DNA of 64,000 bases from Neobacillus cucumis (lineage in GTDB: Bacteria; Bacillota; Bacilli; Bacillales_B; DSM-18226). Under the pieces are notes generated by a model. That model had not been told where the DNA came from, did not search any database, and was given only the letters and a program-made list of their open reading frames with translations. The position numbers and the translations under genes are program-made. Shown here piece after piece: positions 45,322 through 53,998 of this stretch. Position 1 is the first letter of the stretch, and each line of letters begins with the position of its first letter. The stretch is taken from assembly GCF_016107705.1 (NCBI RefSeq), contig NZ_JAEHGC010000004.1:310001-374000 (forward strand), written 5' to 3'.

Positions 45322-46563
45322 CTATTTACTAAACTTTTTAAAAATTAATGTGGCATTATGTCCGCCGAATCCTAATGAGTTTGAAAGCACGACTTGAACA
45401 TCCCTCTTTTTAGCAAAATTGGGGACATAATCCAAATCAAGTTGTTCATCAGGGGTTTCATAATTAATCGTTGGAGGGAGGATCCCTTCCTTGATGGCTA
45501 ATAATGAAAAGATCGCCTCAATAGCACCCGTTGCTCCAAGCAAATGTCCTGTCATCGATTTTGTCGAACTTACCGAAAGCGAATACGCATGTTCTTTGAA
45601 AACTTCCTTGATCGCTAATGTTTCATACAAATCATTATAATACGTGGATGTGCCATGAGCATTGATATAGTCCACCTGCTCCGGAGGGATACCGGCATCC
45701 GCTAATGCTAGTTTCATGGCCCGTTGTGCACCCTCTCCCTCAGGTGCAGGTGTTGTAATATGATGAGCATCTCCTGTAGCACCATATCCAATCAGTTCTC
45801 CATATATGTGAGCACCACGAGCTAGGGCATGCTCTAATTCTTCTAATACCAAAATTCCAGCACCTTCCCCGATAACAAATCCATCACGATTCTTATCAAA
45901 AGGCCGGCTTGCAGATGTTGGATCAGGATTTTTCGAAAGAGCAGTCATATTCGAAAATCCGGCCACGGTCATATCTGTAATAGTTGCTTCTGTCCCGCCG
46001 GCAATCATCATTTCTACATCGCCTTTTTGGATCACGCGGAAGGCATCACCGATTGAATTCGCGCCCGATGCACATGCTGTGACGGAACAATTGTTAATTC
46101 CTTTTGCCCCAAGTTCGATGGAAACTTGTCCTGCTGCCATGTCTGGGATAAACATCGGAATCGTAAACGGATTCACCCTTCTTTGACCTTTTTCGAGAAA
46201 TTTCCGATGTTGTTCCTCAAACTCACCCAGACCGCCAATTCCTGACCCAATCCAAACTCCGACCCGTTCGGGCTGAATGTCCACGCCGATGTGAATCCCT
46301 GCATCCTTAACAGCCATTTTACTTGCAGCAACAGCGAACTGACTATAACGGCCCATTCTTCTTGCTTCTTTTTTATCCATAAATTCTTCTGGTGCAAAGT
46401 TTTTTACTTCTGCCGCAATTTTAATATCAACTTTTTCTGCATCCAATATCGTTGCCGGGCCAATTCCAGATACACCATTTTTAATATTATTCCATGTTGT
46501 TTTCGCATCATTCCCCAAGGGAGTGACAGCCCCAATACCAGTAACCACTATTCTTCGATTCAT
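45322..46563 (-). CDS. fabF: 3-oxoacyl-ACP synthase II
   Basis: A 413-residue condensing enzyme that elongates fatty acids by adding malonyl-ACP. The active Cys lies in [12 protein letters not shown], the two His in [11 protein letters not shown] and [13 protein letters not shown], and the C-terminal [15 protein letters not shown] is typical. In Bacillus the main fabF follows fabH; here the gene is preceded by a LysR regulator whose last 4 bases overlap its start (ATGA). It may be a second, specially regulated FabF. No fabH is present in this window. Confidence 0.94.
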   Translation of the reverse strand: MNRRIVVTGIGAVTPLGNDAKTTWNNIKNGVSGIGPATILDAEKVDIKIAAEVKNFAPEEFMDKKEARRMGRYSQFAVAASKMAVKDAGIHIGVDIQPERVGVWIGSGIGGLGEFEEQHRKFLEKGQRRVNPFTIPMFIPDMAAGQVSIELGAKGINNCSVTACASGANSIGDAFRVIQKGDVEMMIAGGTEATITDMTVAGFSNMTALSKNPDPTSASRPFDKNRDGFVIGEGAGILVLEELEHALARGAHIYGELIGYGATGDAHHITTPAPEGEGAQRAMKLALADAGIPPEQVDYINAHGTSTYYNDLYETLAIKEVFKEHAYSLSVSSTKSMTGHLLGATGAIEAIFSLLAIKEGILPPTINYETPDEQLDLDYVPNFAKKRDVQVVLSNSLGFGGHNATLIFKKFSK

Positions 46564-47468
46564 CTATTGCTCTCCCTTAATTCATTATTCACAGGATTAT
46601 TCAATGTCTCAATAAAGTTCACAAAAGCCTTCACAACATTCCATTCTAAGGATTCCTTATGGTAATACATCCATGTTCTGCGTAAAATAGGATTTCCTTT
46701 TTGGTTGGTTAAAACTATTTTATATAAATCATCTATTTCATTAAGTATACGACTGGACAAGAAGCCATAGCCTAAACCATTTATAACCATTTCCTTACAT
46801 GTATCAACCTGGTCCACTTCAATACTGATAAAAGGCGGCTGTGAAAAATTTTCGGCCCACCAATTATCAATTAATGATTTTAATAAGAAATCTCCGTTAT
46901 AGTCAATTCTGGGGAGATTCGGCAAATCCGCAATATCAATCGCTTCCCTCGAGGTAACAGAAACGGTTTCTTCAAATAATAAATGCTTCTTCAGTCCTCT
47001 GCAGCTATAGTCACCGCGAACAAATCCGATATGAACATCCTTATTGTGTATAAGTTTCGTTACATCTTTACTCCAGCCTGTAATCACTTTAAATTCCACA
47101 TGAGGATACTGGCTTTTAAATAATTTCAAAATATAGGGCAGTTCATAATTGGCAAAGAAGTTGGATACCCCCAATTTCATTGTTCCTACCACTTCATTGC
47201 CAGACGTTTGACTCATATTCCGGACATGCTCTACTATTTTGTTATATTGTGCAAGGATATTATCGGCACACTGAACAAGATATTCTCCCTCTGGGGTGAA
47301 ATGGATCCCTCTGCTTTCACGGGTTACAATTTTGACACCTAATTCCTCCTGCATGTGCTTTAAACGATTGGTTAATGCAGGCTGTGTAATAAACAAAAGC
47401 CTTGCTGCTTTCGTTAGGTTCTTCTGACTATAGAGGACCTTCAGTATCTCCCAATCACGGTAATCCAC
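46560..47468 (-). CDS. LysR family transcriptional regulator
   Basis: A 302-residue LysR regulator. Helix-turn-helix at residues 16-35 ([20 protein letters not shown]), then the co-inducer domain ([41 protein letters not shown]). It overlaps fabF by 4 bases and is on the same strand, so both are expressed together. LysR genes are usually divergent from their targets, so this order is less common. GGAGGG lies before the ATG. The effector is unknown. Confidence 0.9.
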   Translation of the reverse strand: MDYRDWEILKVLYSQKNLTKAARLLFITQPALTNRLKHMQEELGVKIVTRESRGIHFTPEGEYLVQCADNILAQYNKIVEHVRNMSQTSGNEVVGTMKLGVSNFFANYELPYILKLFKSQYPHVEFKVITGWSKDVTKLIHNKDVHIGFVRGDYSCRGLKKHLLFEETVSVTSREAIDIADLPNLPRIDYNGDFLLKSLIDNWWAENFSQPPFISIEVDQVDTCKEMVINGLGYGFLSSRILNEIDDLYKIVLTNQKGNPILRRTWMYYHKESLEWNVVKAFVNFIETLNNPVNNELRESNR

Positions 47469-47716
47469 GATTCCCTCCTATTTTTTGCCATATAAAAGTT
47501 TTTTATATCTTATTATAAATTTTTAGCATTTTATTTATTTCCATTATTGCATTATCATTGACCCGTAGCAATTAATAATCGTCTTTTTACCCTAGATTGA
47601 GATTCATTATAACCCAATCACCTTTATGGTTTAACATAGCATATTTTCTCTTTAACCATATTTATAGATGTCCTGTCTGGGGGACAGAAATAATTTCAAA
47701 AATAGGAGGAATTTTT

Positions 47717-47875
47717 ATGTGGATTATAACTCGTTATTTAGATTCAAATATTTCCATGTTTGAATTTGAAACTGAAGAAGAAGCAAGAGAGGCTCTTAAA
47801 AACATGAAGGGCAGTAAAATTATCTCTGAAGTTGTATATTTCAATGACCCTTGTTTTCAGCAGGAAATTGCTTAA
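47717..47875 (+). CDS. Small protein, 52 residues, unknown function
   Basis: The frame is open from 47597, but the ATG at 47717 has TAGGAGGA 8 bases upstream. The peptide MWIITRYLDSNISMFEF, then ETEEEAREALKNMKGSKIIS and EVVYFNDP, would fold as strand-helix-strand. I do not recognise a family. It has a good terminator 40 bases on. The acidic Glu-rich helix and the clear ribosome site support a real gene. Confidence 0.75.
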   Translation: MWIITRYLDSNISMFEFETEEEAREALKNMKGSKIISEVVYFNDPCFQQEIA

Positions 47876-47910
47876 AGGTAACATAATAAAATATAAATAT
47901 TTATTAATTT

Positions 47911-47943
47911 TTTTGCCTCTCTGCATTTGCAGAGAGGCTTTTT
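47911..47943. terminator. Terminator after the 52-aa ORF
   Basis: GCCTCTCTGC attt GCAGAGAGGC, flanked by TTTT on the left and TTTTT on the right. Confidence 0.92.
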
Positions 47944-48012
47944 GCTTAAATAATTTTAACTATTCCACTGGTTTAATCATTTTTTTATTATGTTGGGAAA
48001 AATTAATATACT

Positions 48013-48033
48013 CTATTTATGATACGGTTCCCC
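48013..48033 (-). repeat. SCC-like attachment-site scar 3 (rlmH 3' end copy)
   Basis: Minus strand: GGGGAACCGTATCATAAATAG, read as GEPYHK-stop. It differs from the real rlmH end (50105-50125) at two of 21 bases and has the same orientation. No coding frame uses it. Confidence 0.75.
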
Positions 48034-48118
48034 GTAGTATATCTAATTTTTCCTTTGTCTTTCCGACAGGCACTCGAAATCATGAATACGACTAAATGCG
48101 GGAGATGACAGTAAAATA

Positions 48119-48144
48119 TGCCTAATTGTTCTCACAATTAGGCA
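48119..48144 (-). terminator. Terminator of the ACT-like protein gene
   Basis: Minus strand: TGCCTAATTGT gaga ACAATTAGGCA, then TATTTTA. A perfect 11-bp stem with a weak T-run. Confidence 0.75.
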
Positions 48145-48153
48145 CTTACAGTC

Positions 48154-48597
48154 TTAGCGAATAATGTTATCTTGCTTTAATAATTTAAGGGCTGTTTGGT
48201 TATTGGAGACATTCAGGATGATGGAATTCGCACCACTGTATGCAGCGAACACTACCACGTGATGGAATAAGGAGTGTAAAATACGGCTTAAGATTCCTGG
48301 GGCAGGTGTTACAATAATCTGGATGACTTCCTCTTGATGGAATCTTACGCCTGCAGAACGAAGGGCGTCCCGAGCTACCGAGTTAGCACGGGAACTATTC
48401 GAACTGAGAGGACCGACAACCATTCGGACAAAGTTAACGTTACCCATGTCCAACTTATTTATTGTAAAGGCAATGATCGTTACTCCTTGAGCTGCGATAT
48501 CTCTTAAAATCATGTTGAGAGTTTCATCGTTCGCATAAAAAGAAAACTCCTGTCTTAACGTGGCAGTGAAATTAGGTTGGTTAGTTTTGTTGCTCAT
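48154..48597 (-). CDS. Protein of unknown function, possible tandem ACT-like fold
   Basis: The ATG at 48597 has AAAGGAAG 8 bases upstream and gives 147 residues. Two similar halves (LNMILRDIAAQGVTIIAFTI with VNFVRMVVG; ARDALRSAGVRFHQEEVIQI with AYSGANSIILNVSNN) have the alternating strand-helix pattern of ACT-type regulatory domains. There is no signal peptide and no catalytic motif. The gene is enclosed by two rlmH-end scars (48013-48033, 48940-48960), so it appears to be cassette cargo. The family is not identified with certainty. Confidence 0.75.
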   Translation of the reverse strand: MSNKTNQPNFTATLRQEFSFYANDETLNMILRDIAAQGVTIIAFTINKLDMGNVNFVRMVVGPLSSNSSRANSVARDALRSAGVRFHQEEVIQIIVTPAPGILSRILHSLFHHVVVFAAYSGANSIILNVSNNQTALKLLKQDNIIR

Positions 48598-48737
48598 CGA
48601 TTTCACTTCCTTTCTATCGGACTATAATAGTTTATTCGGTTAATCCTTAAGAGGACAGGTTAATTTGTCCATCATTTAGTATTTAATCTAAATATAATTC
48701 GTTGGCACAACAAAAAACTACAAAGGAGAACTTAAAA

Positions 48738-48797
48738 ATGAGAAAGGTGAATCGTTTTTTCACCAGACTTAGAGGATTTTTGGGTCTGGATATTTAA
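48738..48797 (+). CDS. Candidate 19-residue peptide
   Basis: ATG at 48738 preceded by AAAGGAG, nine bases of spacing. The peptide MRKVNRFFTRLRGFLGLDI is cationic and would form an amphipathic helix. A TATAAT lies about 40 bases upstream. The ribosome site is excellent, but the length makes the call uncertain. It sits inside the region between the rlmH-end scars. Membrane-associated or toxin-like action would be speculation. Confidence 0.4.
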   Translation: MRKVNRFFTRLRGFLGLDI

Positions 48798-48823
48798 CAA
48801 TATTGATTCTAATTTTTTAATAA

Positions 48824-48897
48824 TAAACAGTGCCTTTCACTCCCCCGAATAATGTCAAAAAAATTGACAAAATGTGGGTGGCGACAGGCACTGTTTA
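48824..48897. repeat. Rearranged relative of the dispersed palindromic element
   Basis: Outer arms TAAACAGTGCC (48824-48834) and GGCACTGTTTA (48887-48897) are perfect. Inside are GTGGGTGGCGACAGGCAC on the right, and TGTCAA / TTGACA near the centre. It shares GGTG, CGACAGG and CACC segments with 25209-25251, but in inside-out order. Confidence 0.65.
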
Positions 48898-48939
48898 ACA
48901 TATGTACAGTCTAATAGAAACAATATTAAATAAACTCAT

Positions 48940-48960
48940 TTACTTATGATACGGTTCACC
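48940..48960 (-). repeat. SCC-like attachment-site scar 2 (rlmH 3' end copy)
   Basis: Minus strand: GGTGAACCGTATCATAAGTAA, read as GEPYHK-stop with NRC before it (rlmH has NR). Same orientation as rlmH. It lies 1165 bases from the rlmH end and 927 from scar 3. Confidence 0.78.
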
Positions 48961-49071
48961 GCACCTGTTAAACTGGCGGTTTTTTTACTATTATTCTTTT
49001 TCCCGTCAGTTAAATTATTAAACAAAAAGATCCTTTCATCAAAGATTCTATGTGAAAGAGATTTTCCTCCT

Positions 49072-49095
49072 GTTCGTTAGTAAATAATAACGAAC
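49072..49095. promoter_or_regulatory. Palindromic operator candidate before the arginine-hydrolase-like gene
   Basis: GTTCGTTA (49072-49079) and TAACGAAC (49088-49095) form perfect 8-bp arms around GTAAATAA, 48 bases before the start codon. The size fits a TetR- or MarR-type dimer site. Confidence 0.5.
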
Positions 49096-49142
49096 GTTGT
49101 AGGAAAACCTAGATTAAAAAGAGAATACAGGAGGGCAAAAAA

Positions 49143-50000
49143 ATGACAGAAAGCCCAATAACTAACAACAAGACTTTTTGCATGAGTGAATACGATGTAT
49201 TAAAACGAGTAATCCTTTGTCAGCCTCAATATATGACAATCCGCGAAGTAATTAATGAAACGCAAGAGCATTTTAAAAATGAAGGAATCCATATTGAGCG
49301 TGCGCTCGAACAGCACGGTGAATTTGTCAAAACACTAAAGAAACATGGTATCGAAGTTATTTTATTGCCTTACCATAAAAAATATCCTGAACAAGTATTT
49401 ACTCGGGATATTGGTTTTACACTAGGGCAAACAATCTTTGTTGCCAAGATGGCAACGGATGTTCGTGCAGGGGAGGAAAACGTATTAAAACAATGGCTGG
49501 AGGATGAAGAAATCTCTTATTATAATTTATACGAGGAACGAATTGAAGGTGGAGATGTTGTGATTGATCGAGAAACAATTTACGTGGGGCTCAGCAATCG
49601 GACGGATCAAAAAGCAGCTGAACATTTACAGAGTCTGTTGACTCAATTCAATGTCATCACCATCCCATTTAAAGATAAATACCTACATTTAGATTGTATA
49701 TTTAATGTCGTATCCCCTGAAGTGGCCCTTATTTACCCAAATGCCTTAACGAAAAAAAACATCGAGTTTTTTGCTTCACGCTATGAATTAATTGAAGTTT
49801 CGCAAGAAGAACAATTTCAATTGGGCACAAATGTATTAAGTATAGGCAACAAACGGGTATTTAGTCTGCCGGTCAACGGGAAGGTAAACAAACAGCTTCG
49901 TAACCGGGGATTTGAAGTTATTGAGGTGGATATCACAGAAATCATTAAATCTGGCGGTTCCTTCCGTTGTTGCACCCTTCCTATTTTACGAGAAACGTAA
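49143..50000 (+). CDS. Amidinotransferase-fold hydrolase (arginine/dimethylarginine hydrolase-like)
   Basis: A 285-residue pentein-fold enzyme. The guanidinium site residues are visible: FTRDIGF, ERIEGGDVV (Glu and Asp), HLDCIFN (catalytic His) and the C-terminal GGSFRCC-TLP with the nucleophilic Cys. This is the pattern of arginine deiminase, dimethylargininase and the B. subtilis YkgA group. GGAGGG lies before the ATG. It is the only gene between the rlmH end and scar 2, which suggests it came as cassette cargo. The substrate cannot be fixed from sequence. Confidence 0.88.
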   Translation: MTESPITNNKTFCMSEYDVLKRVILCQPQYMTIREVINETQEHFKNEGIHIERALEQHGEFVKTLKKHGIEVILLPYHKKYPEQVFTRDIGFTLGQTIFVAKMATDVRAGEENVLKQWLEDEEISYYNLYEERIEGGDVVIDRETIYVGLSNRTDQKAAEHLQSLLTQFNVITIPFKDKYLHLDCIFNVVSPEVALIYPNALTKKNIEFFASRYELIEVSQEEQFQLGTNVLSIGNKRVFSLPVNGKVNKQLRNRGFEVIEVDITEIIKSGGSFRCCTLPILRET

Positions 50001-50021
50001 AATAAAAATATAAAAATGACC

Positions 50022-50065
50022 ATATAAACAACCCCCAAACCCCTAAAGAGCGAGGTTGTTTATAT
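50022..50065 (+). terminator. Hairpin after the arginine-hydrolase-like gene
   Basis: ATATAAACAACC (50022-50033) and GGTTGTTTATAT (50054-50065) form a perfect 12-bp stem; the T-run after it is weak (AGTCTTTAG). Confidence 0.65.
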
Positions 50066-50104
50066 AGTCTTTAGATACATAATTTAGCTATATAAAAACT
50101 GCCT

Positions 50105-50125
50105 CTATTTATGGTAAGGTTCCCC
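50105..50125 (-). other. attB-like 3' end of rlmH
   Basis: Minus strand: GGGGAACCTTACCATAAATAG, the last codons of rlmH (GEPYHK-stop). The corresponding site in staphylococci (GEAYHK-stop) is the target of SCC recombinases. Two further copies lie at 48940-48960 and 48013-48033. Confidence 0.7.
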
Positions 50126-50584
50126 TCGATTTATCCGATACGCCCGATAAATCTGCTCCACCAAAATCAACCGCATCAGTTGATGGGGGAAAGTCATCTT
50201 CGAAAAAGATAACTGTTCATTCGACCTCCGCACTACTTCGTCACTCAACCCTAACGAACCACCAATCACAAAGGCAATTTTACTTTTTCCGTATGTAGCT
50301 AACTTATCTAATGTATCTGCCAGTTCCTCCGAAGATTGCATTTTTCCGTTAATCGCTAAGGCAATCACATGGGCATCCTGACTGATTTTGGCCAAAATCC
50401 GTTCGCCTTCTTTTTGTTTGACCTGTAACATTTCTGATTCACTTAATTCCTCCGGTGCCTTTTCATCCGCTACCTCAATCACTTCTACCTTTGCATAGGC
50501 GGACAATCGCTTTAAATACTCATCAATTCCTTGCCTTAAATATTTCTCTTTTAATTTGCCAACCGTCACAATCGAGATATTCAC
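50105..50584 (-). CDS. rlmH: 23S rRNA (pseudouridine-1915-N3)-methyltransferase
   Basis: A 159-residue SPOUT methyltransferase, formerly OrfX in staphylococci, which methylates pseudouridine 1915 of 23S rRNA using S-adenosylmethionine. [13 protein letters not shown] is the knot and cofactor site, and the C-terminus is [19 protein letters not shown], fully conserved. Length and position next to htrA and the wal operon match Bacillus. Its 3' end is repeated twice downstream. Confidence 0.97.
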   Translation of the reverse strand: MNISIVTVGKLKEKYLRQGIDEYLKRLSAYAKVEVIEVADEKAPEELSESEMLQVKQKEGERILAKISQDAHVIALAINGKMQSSEELADTLDKLATYGKSKIAFVIGGSLGLSDEVVRRSNEQLSFSKMTFPHQLMRLILVEQIYRAYRINRGEPYHK

Positions 50585-50630
50585 AATTCACAGCCCTTTT
50601 CAAATTGATTACAAACAGCTTACAAACAAG

Positions 50631-50821
50631 ATATCCACAGGAGTTATCCACATATACACAATTTTTATCCACATCTTGTATGGAATCACTTGTTCGCCAC
50701 TATATATACAGCGCTATTTCGACAATATTCACAGCTTGTTGATAAATTATCCACATCTAGTTTTGTTAATAACGGAAATGTTTCATGTTCGTTCACAACC
50801 GTATCCAATGCAATATCCACA
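50631..50821. promoter_or_regulatory. DnaA-box cluster between rlmH and htrA
   Basis: Three perfect TTATCCACA boxes (50644-50652, 50665-50673, 50747-50755) and three near matches (ATATCCACA at 50631-50639 and 50813-50821, ATATTCACA at 50725-50733), all in one orientation, lie in 190 bases with no gene. The consensus for DnaA is TTATNCACA. Confidence 0.7.
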
Positions 50822-50934
50822 TGTTCCTCGCAGCAATAAATCATCCTTAACTTCACCCTTCGAAAAATATTTTCTCTTACCTTATTTTTTACTTTAAATC
50901 AATCAGTCATACTGAACCTCATCCATGTTACCAT

Positions 50935-50970
50935 AAAATAAAGCAGGAGGGTGGTCCTTCACCTCCTGCC
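50935..50970 (-). terminator. Terminator of htrA
   Basis: Minus strand: perfect 8-bp stem GCAGGAGG / CCTCCTGC, then TTTATTTTA. Confidence 0.88.
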
Positions 50971-50977
50971 TTACAAC

Positions 50978-52210
50978 TTACTGTGTTTTATCACTGATCA
51001 GTTTTAACGTTGTTTCGTTTAATTTCCCACCTCGGTAAAACTTTATTTTCATTTGCTCACCAATCTTCTTACTTTGATACAAATGTTTCCTTAAGTCTAA
51101 GACATCATTTATCTTCTTTCCATCCATTTCTACAATGACATCTAGTTCCTTTAGGCCTGCCTGATCGGCTGGTGAATTCGGTACGACCTCACGAAGGGCT
51201 ACACCATAGTTTACATCCCTCGGCAATTTGAGTGCCTCCTCTTGATAGTAAGCGGGAATTTCAGAAACGGATTTTAAATCGACACCCATATATGGCCGTT
51301 TTACATTTCCATACTGCTCTAAATCATTGATAATCGGTTTTGCGGAGTTAATTGGAATCGATAAGCCAATTCCTTCAACCGCCTCTTGAGATATTTTCAT
51401 CGAATTGATTCCAACCACCTGGCCGGCAATATTGACTAAGGCACCGCCGCTATTACCAGGGTTGATGGCGGCATCTGTTTGTAAAACCTCTGCTTGCCAA
51501 TCAATAATCCCATCCTGATTGATATCTACCGGAATTGTCCGTTTTAATCCTGAAACAATTCCCTGTGTCACCGAACCGGAGAAGGTAGGACCAAGTGGGT
51601 TCCCAATCGCAATAACCGGTTCGCCCATTTTTAGTTCATCGGAATTTCCAAATTGGGCAATTTTTTTAACATGGCTGGCGTCAATTTCAAGAACGGCTAA
51701 ATCCGTCCAAATATCACTGCCCAGAAGGTCTGCAGGGATTTTTGTCCCGTCGGTTAGACTCACCTCAAGTTTTGTAGCCCCTTCCACCACGTGGTGGTTC
51801 GTGACGATAAAAGCCTTATTTCCAGCTTTTTTATAAATAACACCGGATCCCGTCCCAGCTGCTTCTTCTGACTTTTTCCCGTTGTCAGACCAAAATTGAG
51901 TCGATTGGATATTGGTAATTCCTACAACTGCCGGACCTGCTTGATCAACGGCTTTTGTTGTATTGGTTGTTACATTATAGGACACATTTTGCTGTACAAA
52001 ACCTTGTTGGTTATTCGTGCCTGTTTCGGTTGAAACCTGATTTTTAGGTTGAATATCGTAGGGGAGAACGCCTGAATTTGCTAAGTTCGGAATAAACATA
52101 ACTACCAAAACGGCTCCAATAACCGCTCCAACCAAACTGGAGAAGAAAAAGCCACCTCTGCCTCTTTTTTCTCGATAACGTCCATTTGAATGATCATCAT
52201 AATAACCCAT
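50978..52210 (-). CDS. htrC: HtrA-type membrane serine protease (YyxA-like)
   Basis: A 410-residue DegP/HtrA protease. Residues 22-45 are one membrane segment (FFFSSLVGAVIGAVLVVMFI), and the catalytic triad follows outside: His in IVTNHHVVEG, Asp in DLAVLEID, Ser in NPGNSGGALV. A PDZ domain occupies about 300-400 (LREVVPNSPADQAGLKELDV). It handles misfolded exported proteins. It follows walJ, as in B. subtilis where the gene is yyxA/htrC. It has its own ribosome site and sits between two terminators, so it may be separately expressed. Confidence 0.94.
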   Translation of the reverse strand: MGYYDDHSNGRYREKRGRGGFFFSSLVGAVIGAVLVVMFIPNLANSGVLPYDIQPKNQVSTETGTNNQQGFVQQNVSYNVTTNTTKAVDQAGPAVVGITNIQSTQFWSDNGKKSEEAAGTGSGVIYKKAGNKAFIVTNHHVVEGATKLEVSLTDGTKIPADLLGSDIWTDLAVLEIDASHVKKIAQFGNSDELKMGEPVIAIGNPLGPTFSGSVTQGIVSGLKRTIPVDINQDGIIDWQAEVLQTDAAINPGNSGGALVNIAGQVVGINSMKISQEAVEGIGLSIPINSAKPIINDLEQYGNVKRPYMGVDLKSVSEIPAYYQEEALKLPRDVNYGVALREVVPNSPADQAGLKELDVIVEMDGKKINDVLDLRKHLYQSKKIGEQMKIKFYRGGKLNETTLKLISDKTQ

Positions 52211-52358
52211 TTACCGATTCCCTCTCTTTCGAAAAGCTGCTATCGTTTATTTTGGCTTATATGTACAATTATACTCTTCTAAACAGCGATTTATAAAAAA
52301 ATGCAATTTCTTACAGTATTCTTCCATTATTAGACACATTTTAGACTTCACTTTTACA

Positions 52359-52389
52359 CAAAAAGAGCGAGGATAGCCCCGCTCTTTTG
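52359..52389 (-). terminator. Terminator after the wal operon
   Basis: Minus strand: AAAAGAGCG / CGCTCTTTTT with a GC-rich loop, followed by TTTTTGTG. Confidence 0.85.
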
Positions 52390-52402
52390 TAAATCAGCTA
52401 TT

Positions 52403-53197
52403 CTATACGGCAGTCAAATTAGTAGGAGTTTTTGGGTCAGTATCATAGAGGTCAAACTGCTCTCCAACAATTAAACCGCGGCTTTGTAATGTTTGCGACA
52501 CGGACATCCGCGCTAAGTCCTTCATATTATTATCAAGGCTTAAATGGGCAAGATAGACCCTGCGCGTTTTGTCACCAATCACTTCGCTCATTGCCACTGC
52601 AGCATCTTCATTGGAGACATGGCCGACATCACTTAAAATTCTCCGCTTAATATTCCAAGGATATCTGCCCATCCGCAGCATTTGCACATCATGGTTCGAT
52701 TCAAAAATATAAGCATCCGCATTCGTGATTATTCCCTTCATCCGGTCGCTGACATATCCCGTATCCGTAATTAATACAAGCTTTTGATCGGAATGGTGAA
52801 AAACGTAAAACATTGGTTCAGCTGCATCATGTGAAACGCCAAAAGATTCAATTTCAACGGCCCCAAAACTTTTTACCGTTTCCATGTTAAAAACAAATTT
52901 TTGCTCAGTCGGAATCTCTCCTACTAAACCGTCCATTGCCCGCCAGGTTTTTTCATTTGCGTAAACAGGAAGCTTATATTTACGTGCAAGCACACCGACA
53001 CCCTTAATATGGTCACTGTGCTCATGAGTAACAAAAATCCCCGAGAGCTTACTTATGTCCCGGTCAATTTGCCCAAATAGTCCTTCCATCTGTTTTCCGC
53101 TAAACCCGGCATCTACCAAAAAGGAATGTTCATCGGACTCAACATATAGTGCATTCCCCGTACTTCCACTCGCTAATATGCTATAACGCAATGACAT
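52403..53197 (-). CDS. walJ: Metallo-beta-lactamase fold 5'-3' exonuclease
   Basis: A 264-residue MBL-fold protein (YycJ). Metal ligands THEHSDH are at about 57-63, then a His at about 143 in GVSHDAAEP and an Asp in LITDTGY, and LAHLSLDNN near the C-terminus. In B. subtilis YycJ is a nuclease acting in mismatch repair. It lies 6 bases behind walI and closes the wal operon. The start [16 protein letters not shown] is typical. Confidence 0.95.
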   Translation of the reverse strand: MSLRYSILASGSTGNALYVESDEHSFLVDAGFSGKQMEGLFGQIDRDISKLSGIFVTHEHSDHIKGVGVLARKYKLPVYANEKTWRAMDGLVGEIPTEQKFVFNMETVKSFGAVEIESFGVSHDAAEPMFYVFHHSDQKLVLITDTGYVSDRMKGIITNADAYIFESNHDVQMLRMGRYPWNIKRRILSDVGHVSNEDAAVAMSEVIGDKTRRVYLAHLSLDNNMKDLARMSVSQTLQSRGLIVGEQFDLYDTDPKTPTNLTAV

Positions 53198-53203
53198 TCT
53201 ATT

Positions 53204-53998
53204 TCACTCCACTACATTTTTTTCGTCGCTGTTAAATTGAATAATCTGTCCTTCAAATGCATTTACAAACAGGCTCTCTTTATCATCGACAACAAAACGC
53301 CATGTCGGTGCCAGCACTTGAGAGGCTGCAAGCTGTATTAAGGTGGAATATCCCAGTTCAACCTTTGTAATCGTACTCTTTGGTTTAAGAATCCCTTTTT
53401 GATGCAGGGTTTCAATTGCCTTTAAAGGAGGGAGGATTTCCTCTTTAGCCGTAAGTTTTTCAATTCCCTCTAAATAAGTCTGCTCGTAGGAAACAATTTG
53501 ATTGTCTTTATTCAAATGAAACGTAATCATACCATTGATATTATGATATAAAGGGTAACTATCATATTGTTGAAAATAGGTAATCGTTTTTTGTTTATCA
53601 TTTTCTTCCCAAAATTGATACTGGTCCCCGTAAAGAACATCGCTTTTTAAAAAAGCAGAAAGATCAGCTGGTTCAAATTTTGAGCTCAGCTGTAATGGGT
53701 TTTCGAGTTTCGCCTGGATCGTTGTCTCATCCTTTAGAACAGCGGCTTCCCCATCTAAACGGTTTAAATCACTCTTCTTGAATTTCTTTGGCTTTGCACT
53801 GTAATATTGTGCCTTAATGGGTGCTTTCGGTAAATCCCCATATTTAATTTCATCAGCCTTCAGTTTTTCCTCAAAGGATGCTTCCGTAATTAATTCATAT
53901 TTGTTCGCATCGCGGATTTTCAAGAATTGAAAGAGCAGATAAACATCCAAAATTAAGAAGGTTATAATAAAAATGGTTTTTATTTTACTCCAATCCAT
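53204..53998 (-). CDS. walI: Regulator of the WalRK system
   Basis: The ATG at 53998 (MDWSKIKTIFIITFLILDVY) follows GGGAGG and overlaps the walH gene by 14 bases, giving 264 residues; a longer open frame up to 54049 is rejected. An N-terminal membrane segment spans residues 7-25, and an extracytoplasmic YycI domain follows. WalI and WalH bind the membrane part of WalK and hold its activity down in B. subtilis. Confidence 0.94.
   Translation of the reverse strand: MDWSKIKTIFIITFLILDVYLLFQFLKIRDANKYELITEASFEEKLKADEIKYGDLPKAPIKAQYYSAKPKKFKKSDLNRLDGEAAVLKDETTIQAKLENPLQLSSKFEPADLSAFLKSDVLYGDQYQFWEENDKQKTITYFQQYDSYPLYHNINGMITFHLNKDNQIVSYEQTYLEGIEKLTAKEEILPPLKAIETLHQKGILKPKSTITKVELGYSTLIQLAASQVLAPTWRFVVDDKESLFVNAFEGQIIQFNSDEKNVVE

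Noticed and set aside
47597..47716. Longer start of the 52-residue protein
   Set aside because: The upstream 40 codons look non-coding and the best ribosome site is at the ATG at 47717.
47832..48095. Plus-strand 87-residue frame across the terminator and rlmH-end scar
   Set aside because: It crosses a strong terminator, overlaps the 52-residue ORF, and has no ribosome site.
48013..50125. Active SCC element or prophage
   Set aside because: No recombinase, integrase or structural phage gene is present; only the attachment-like repeats and two cargo-like genes.
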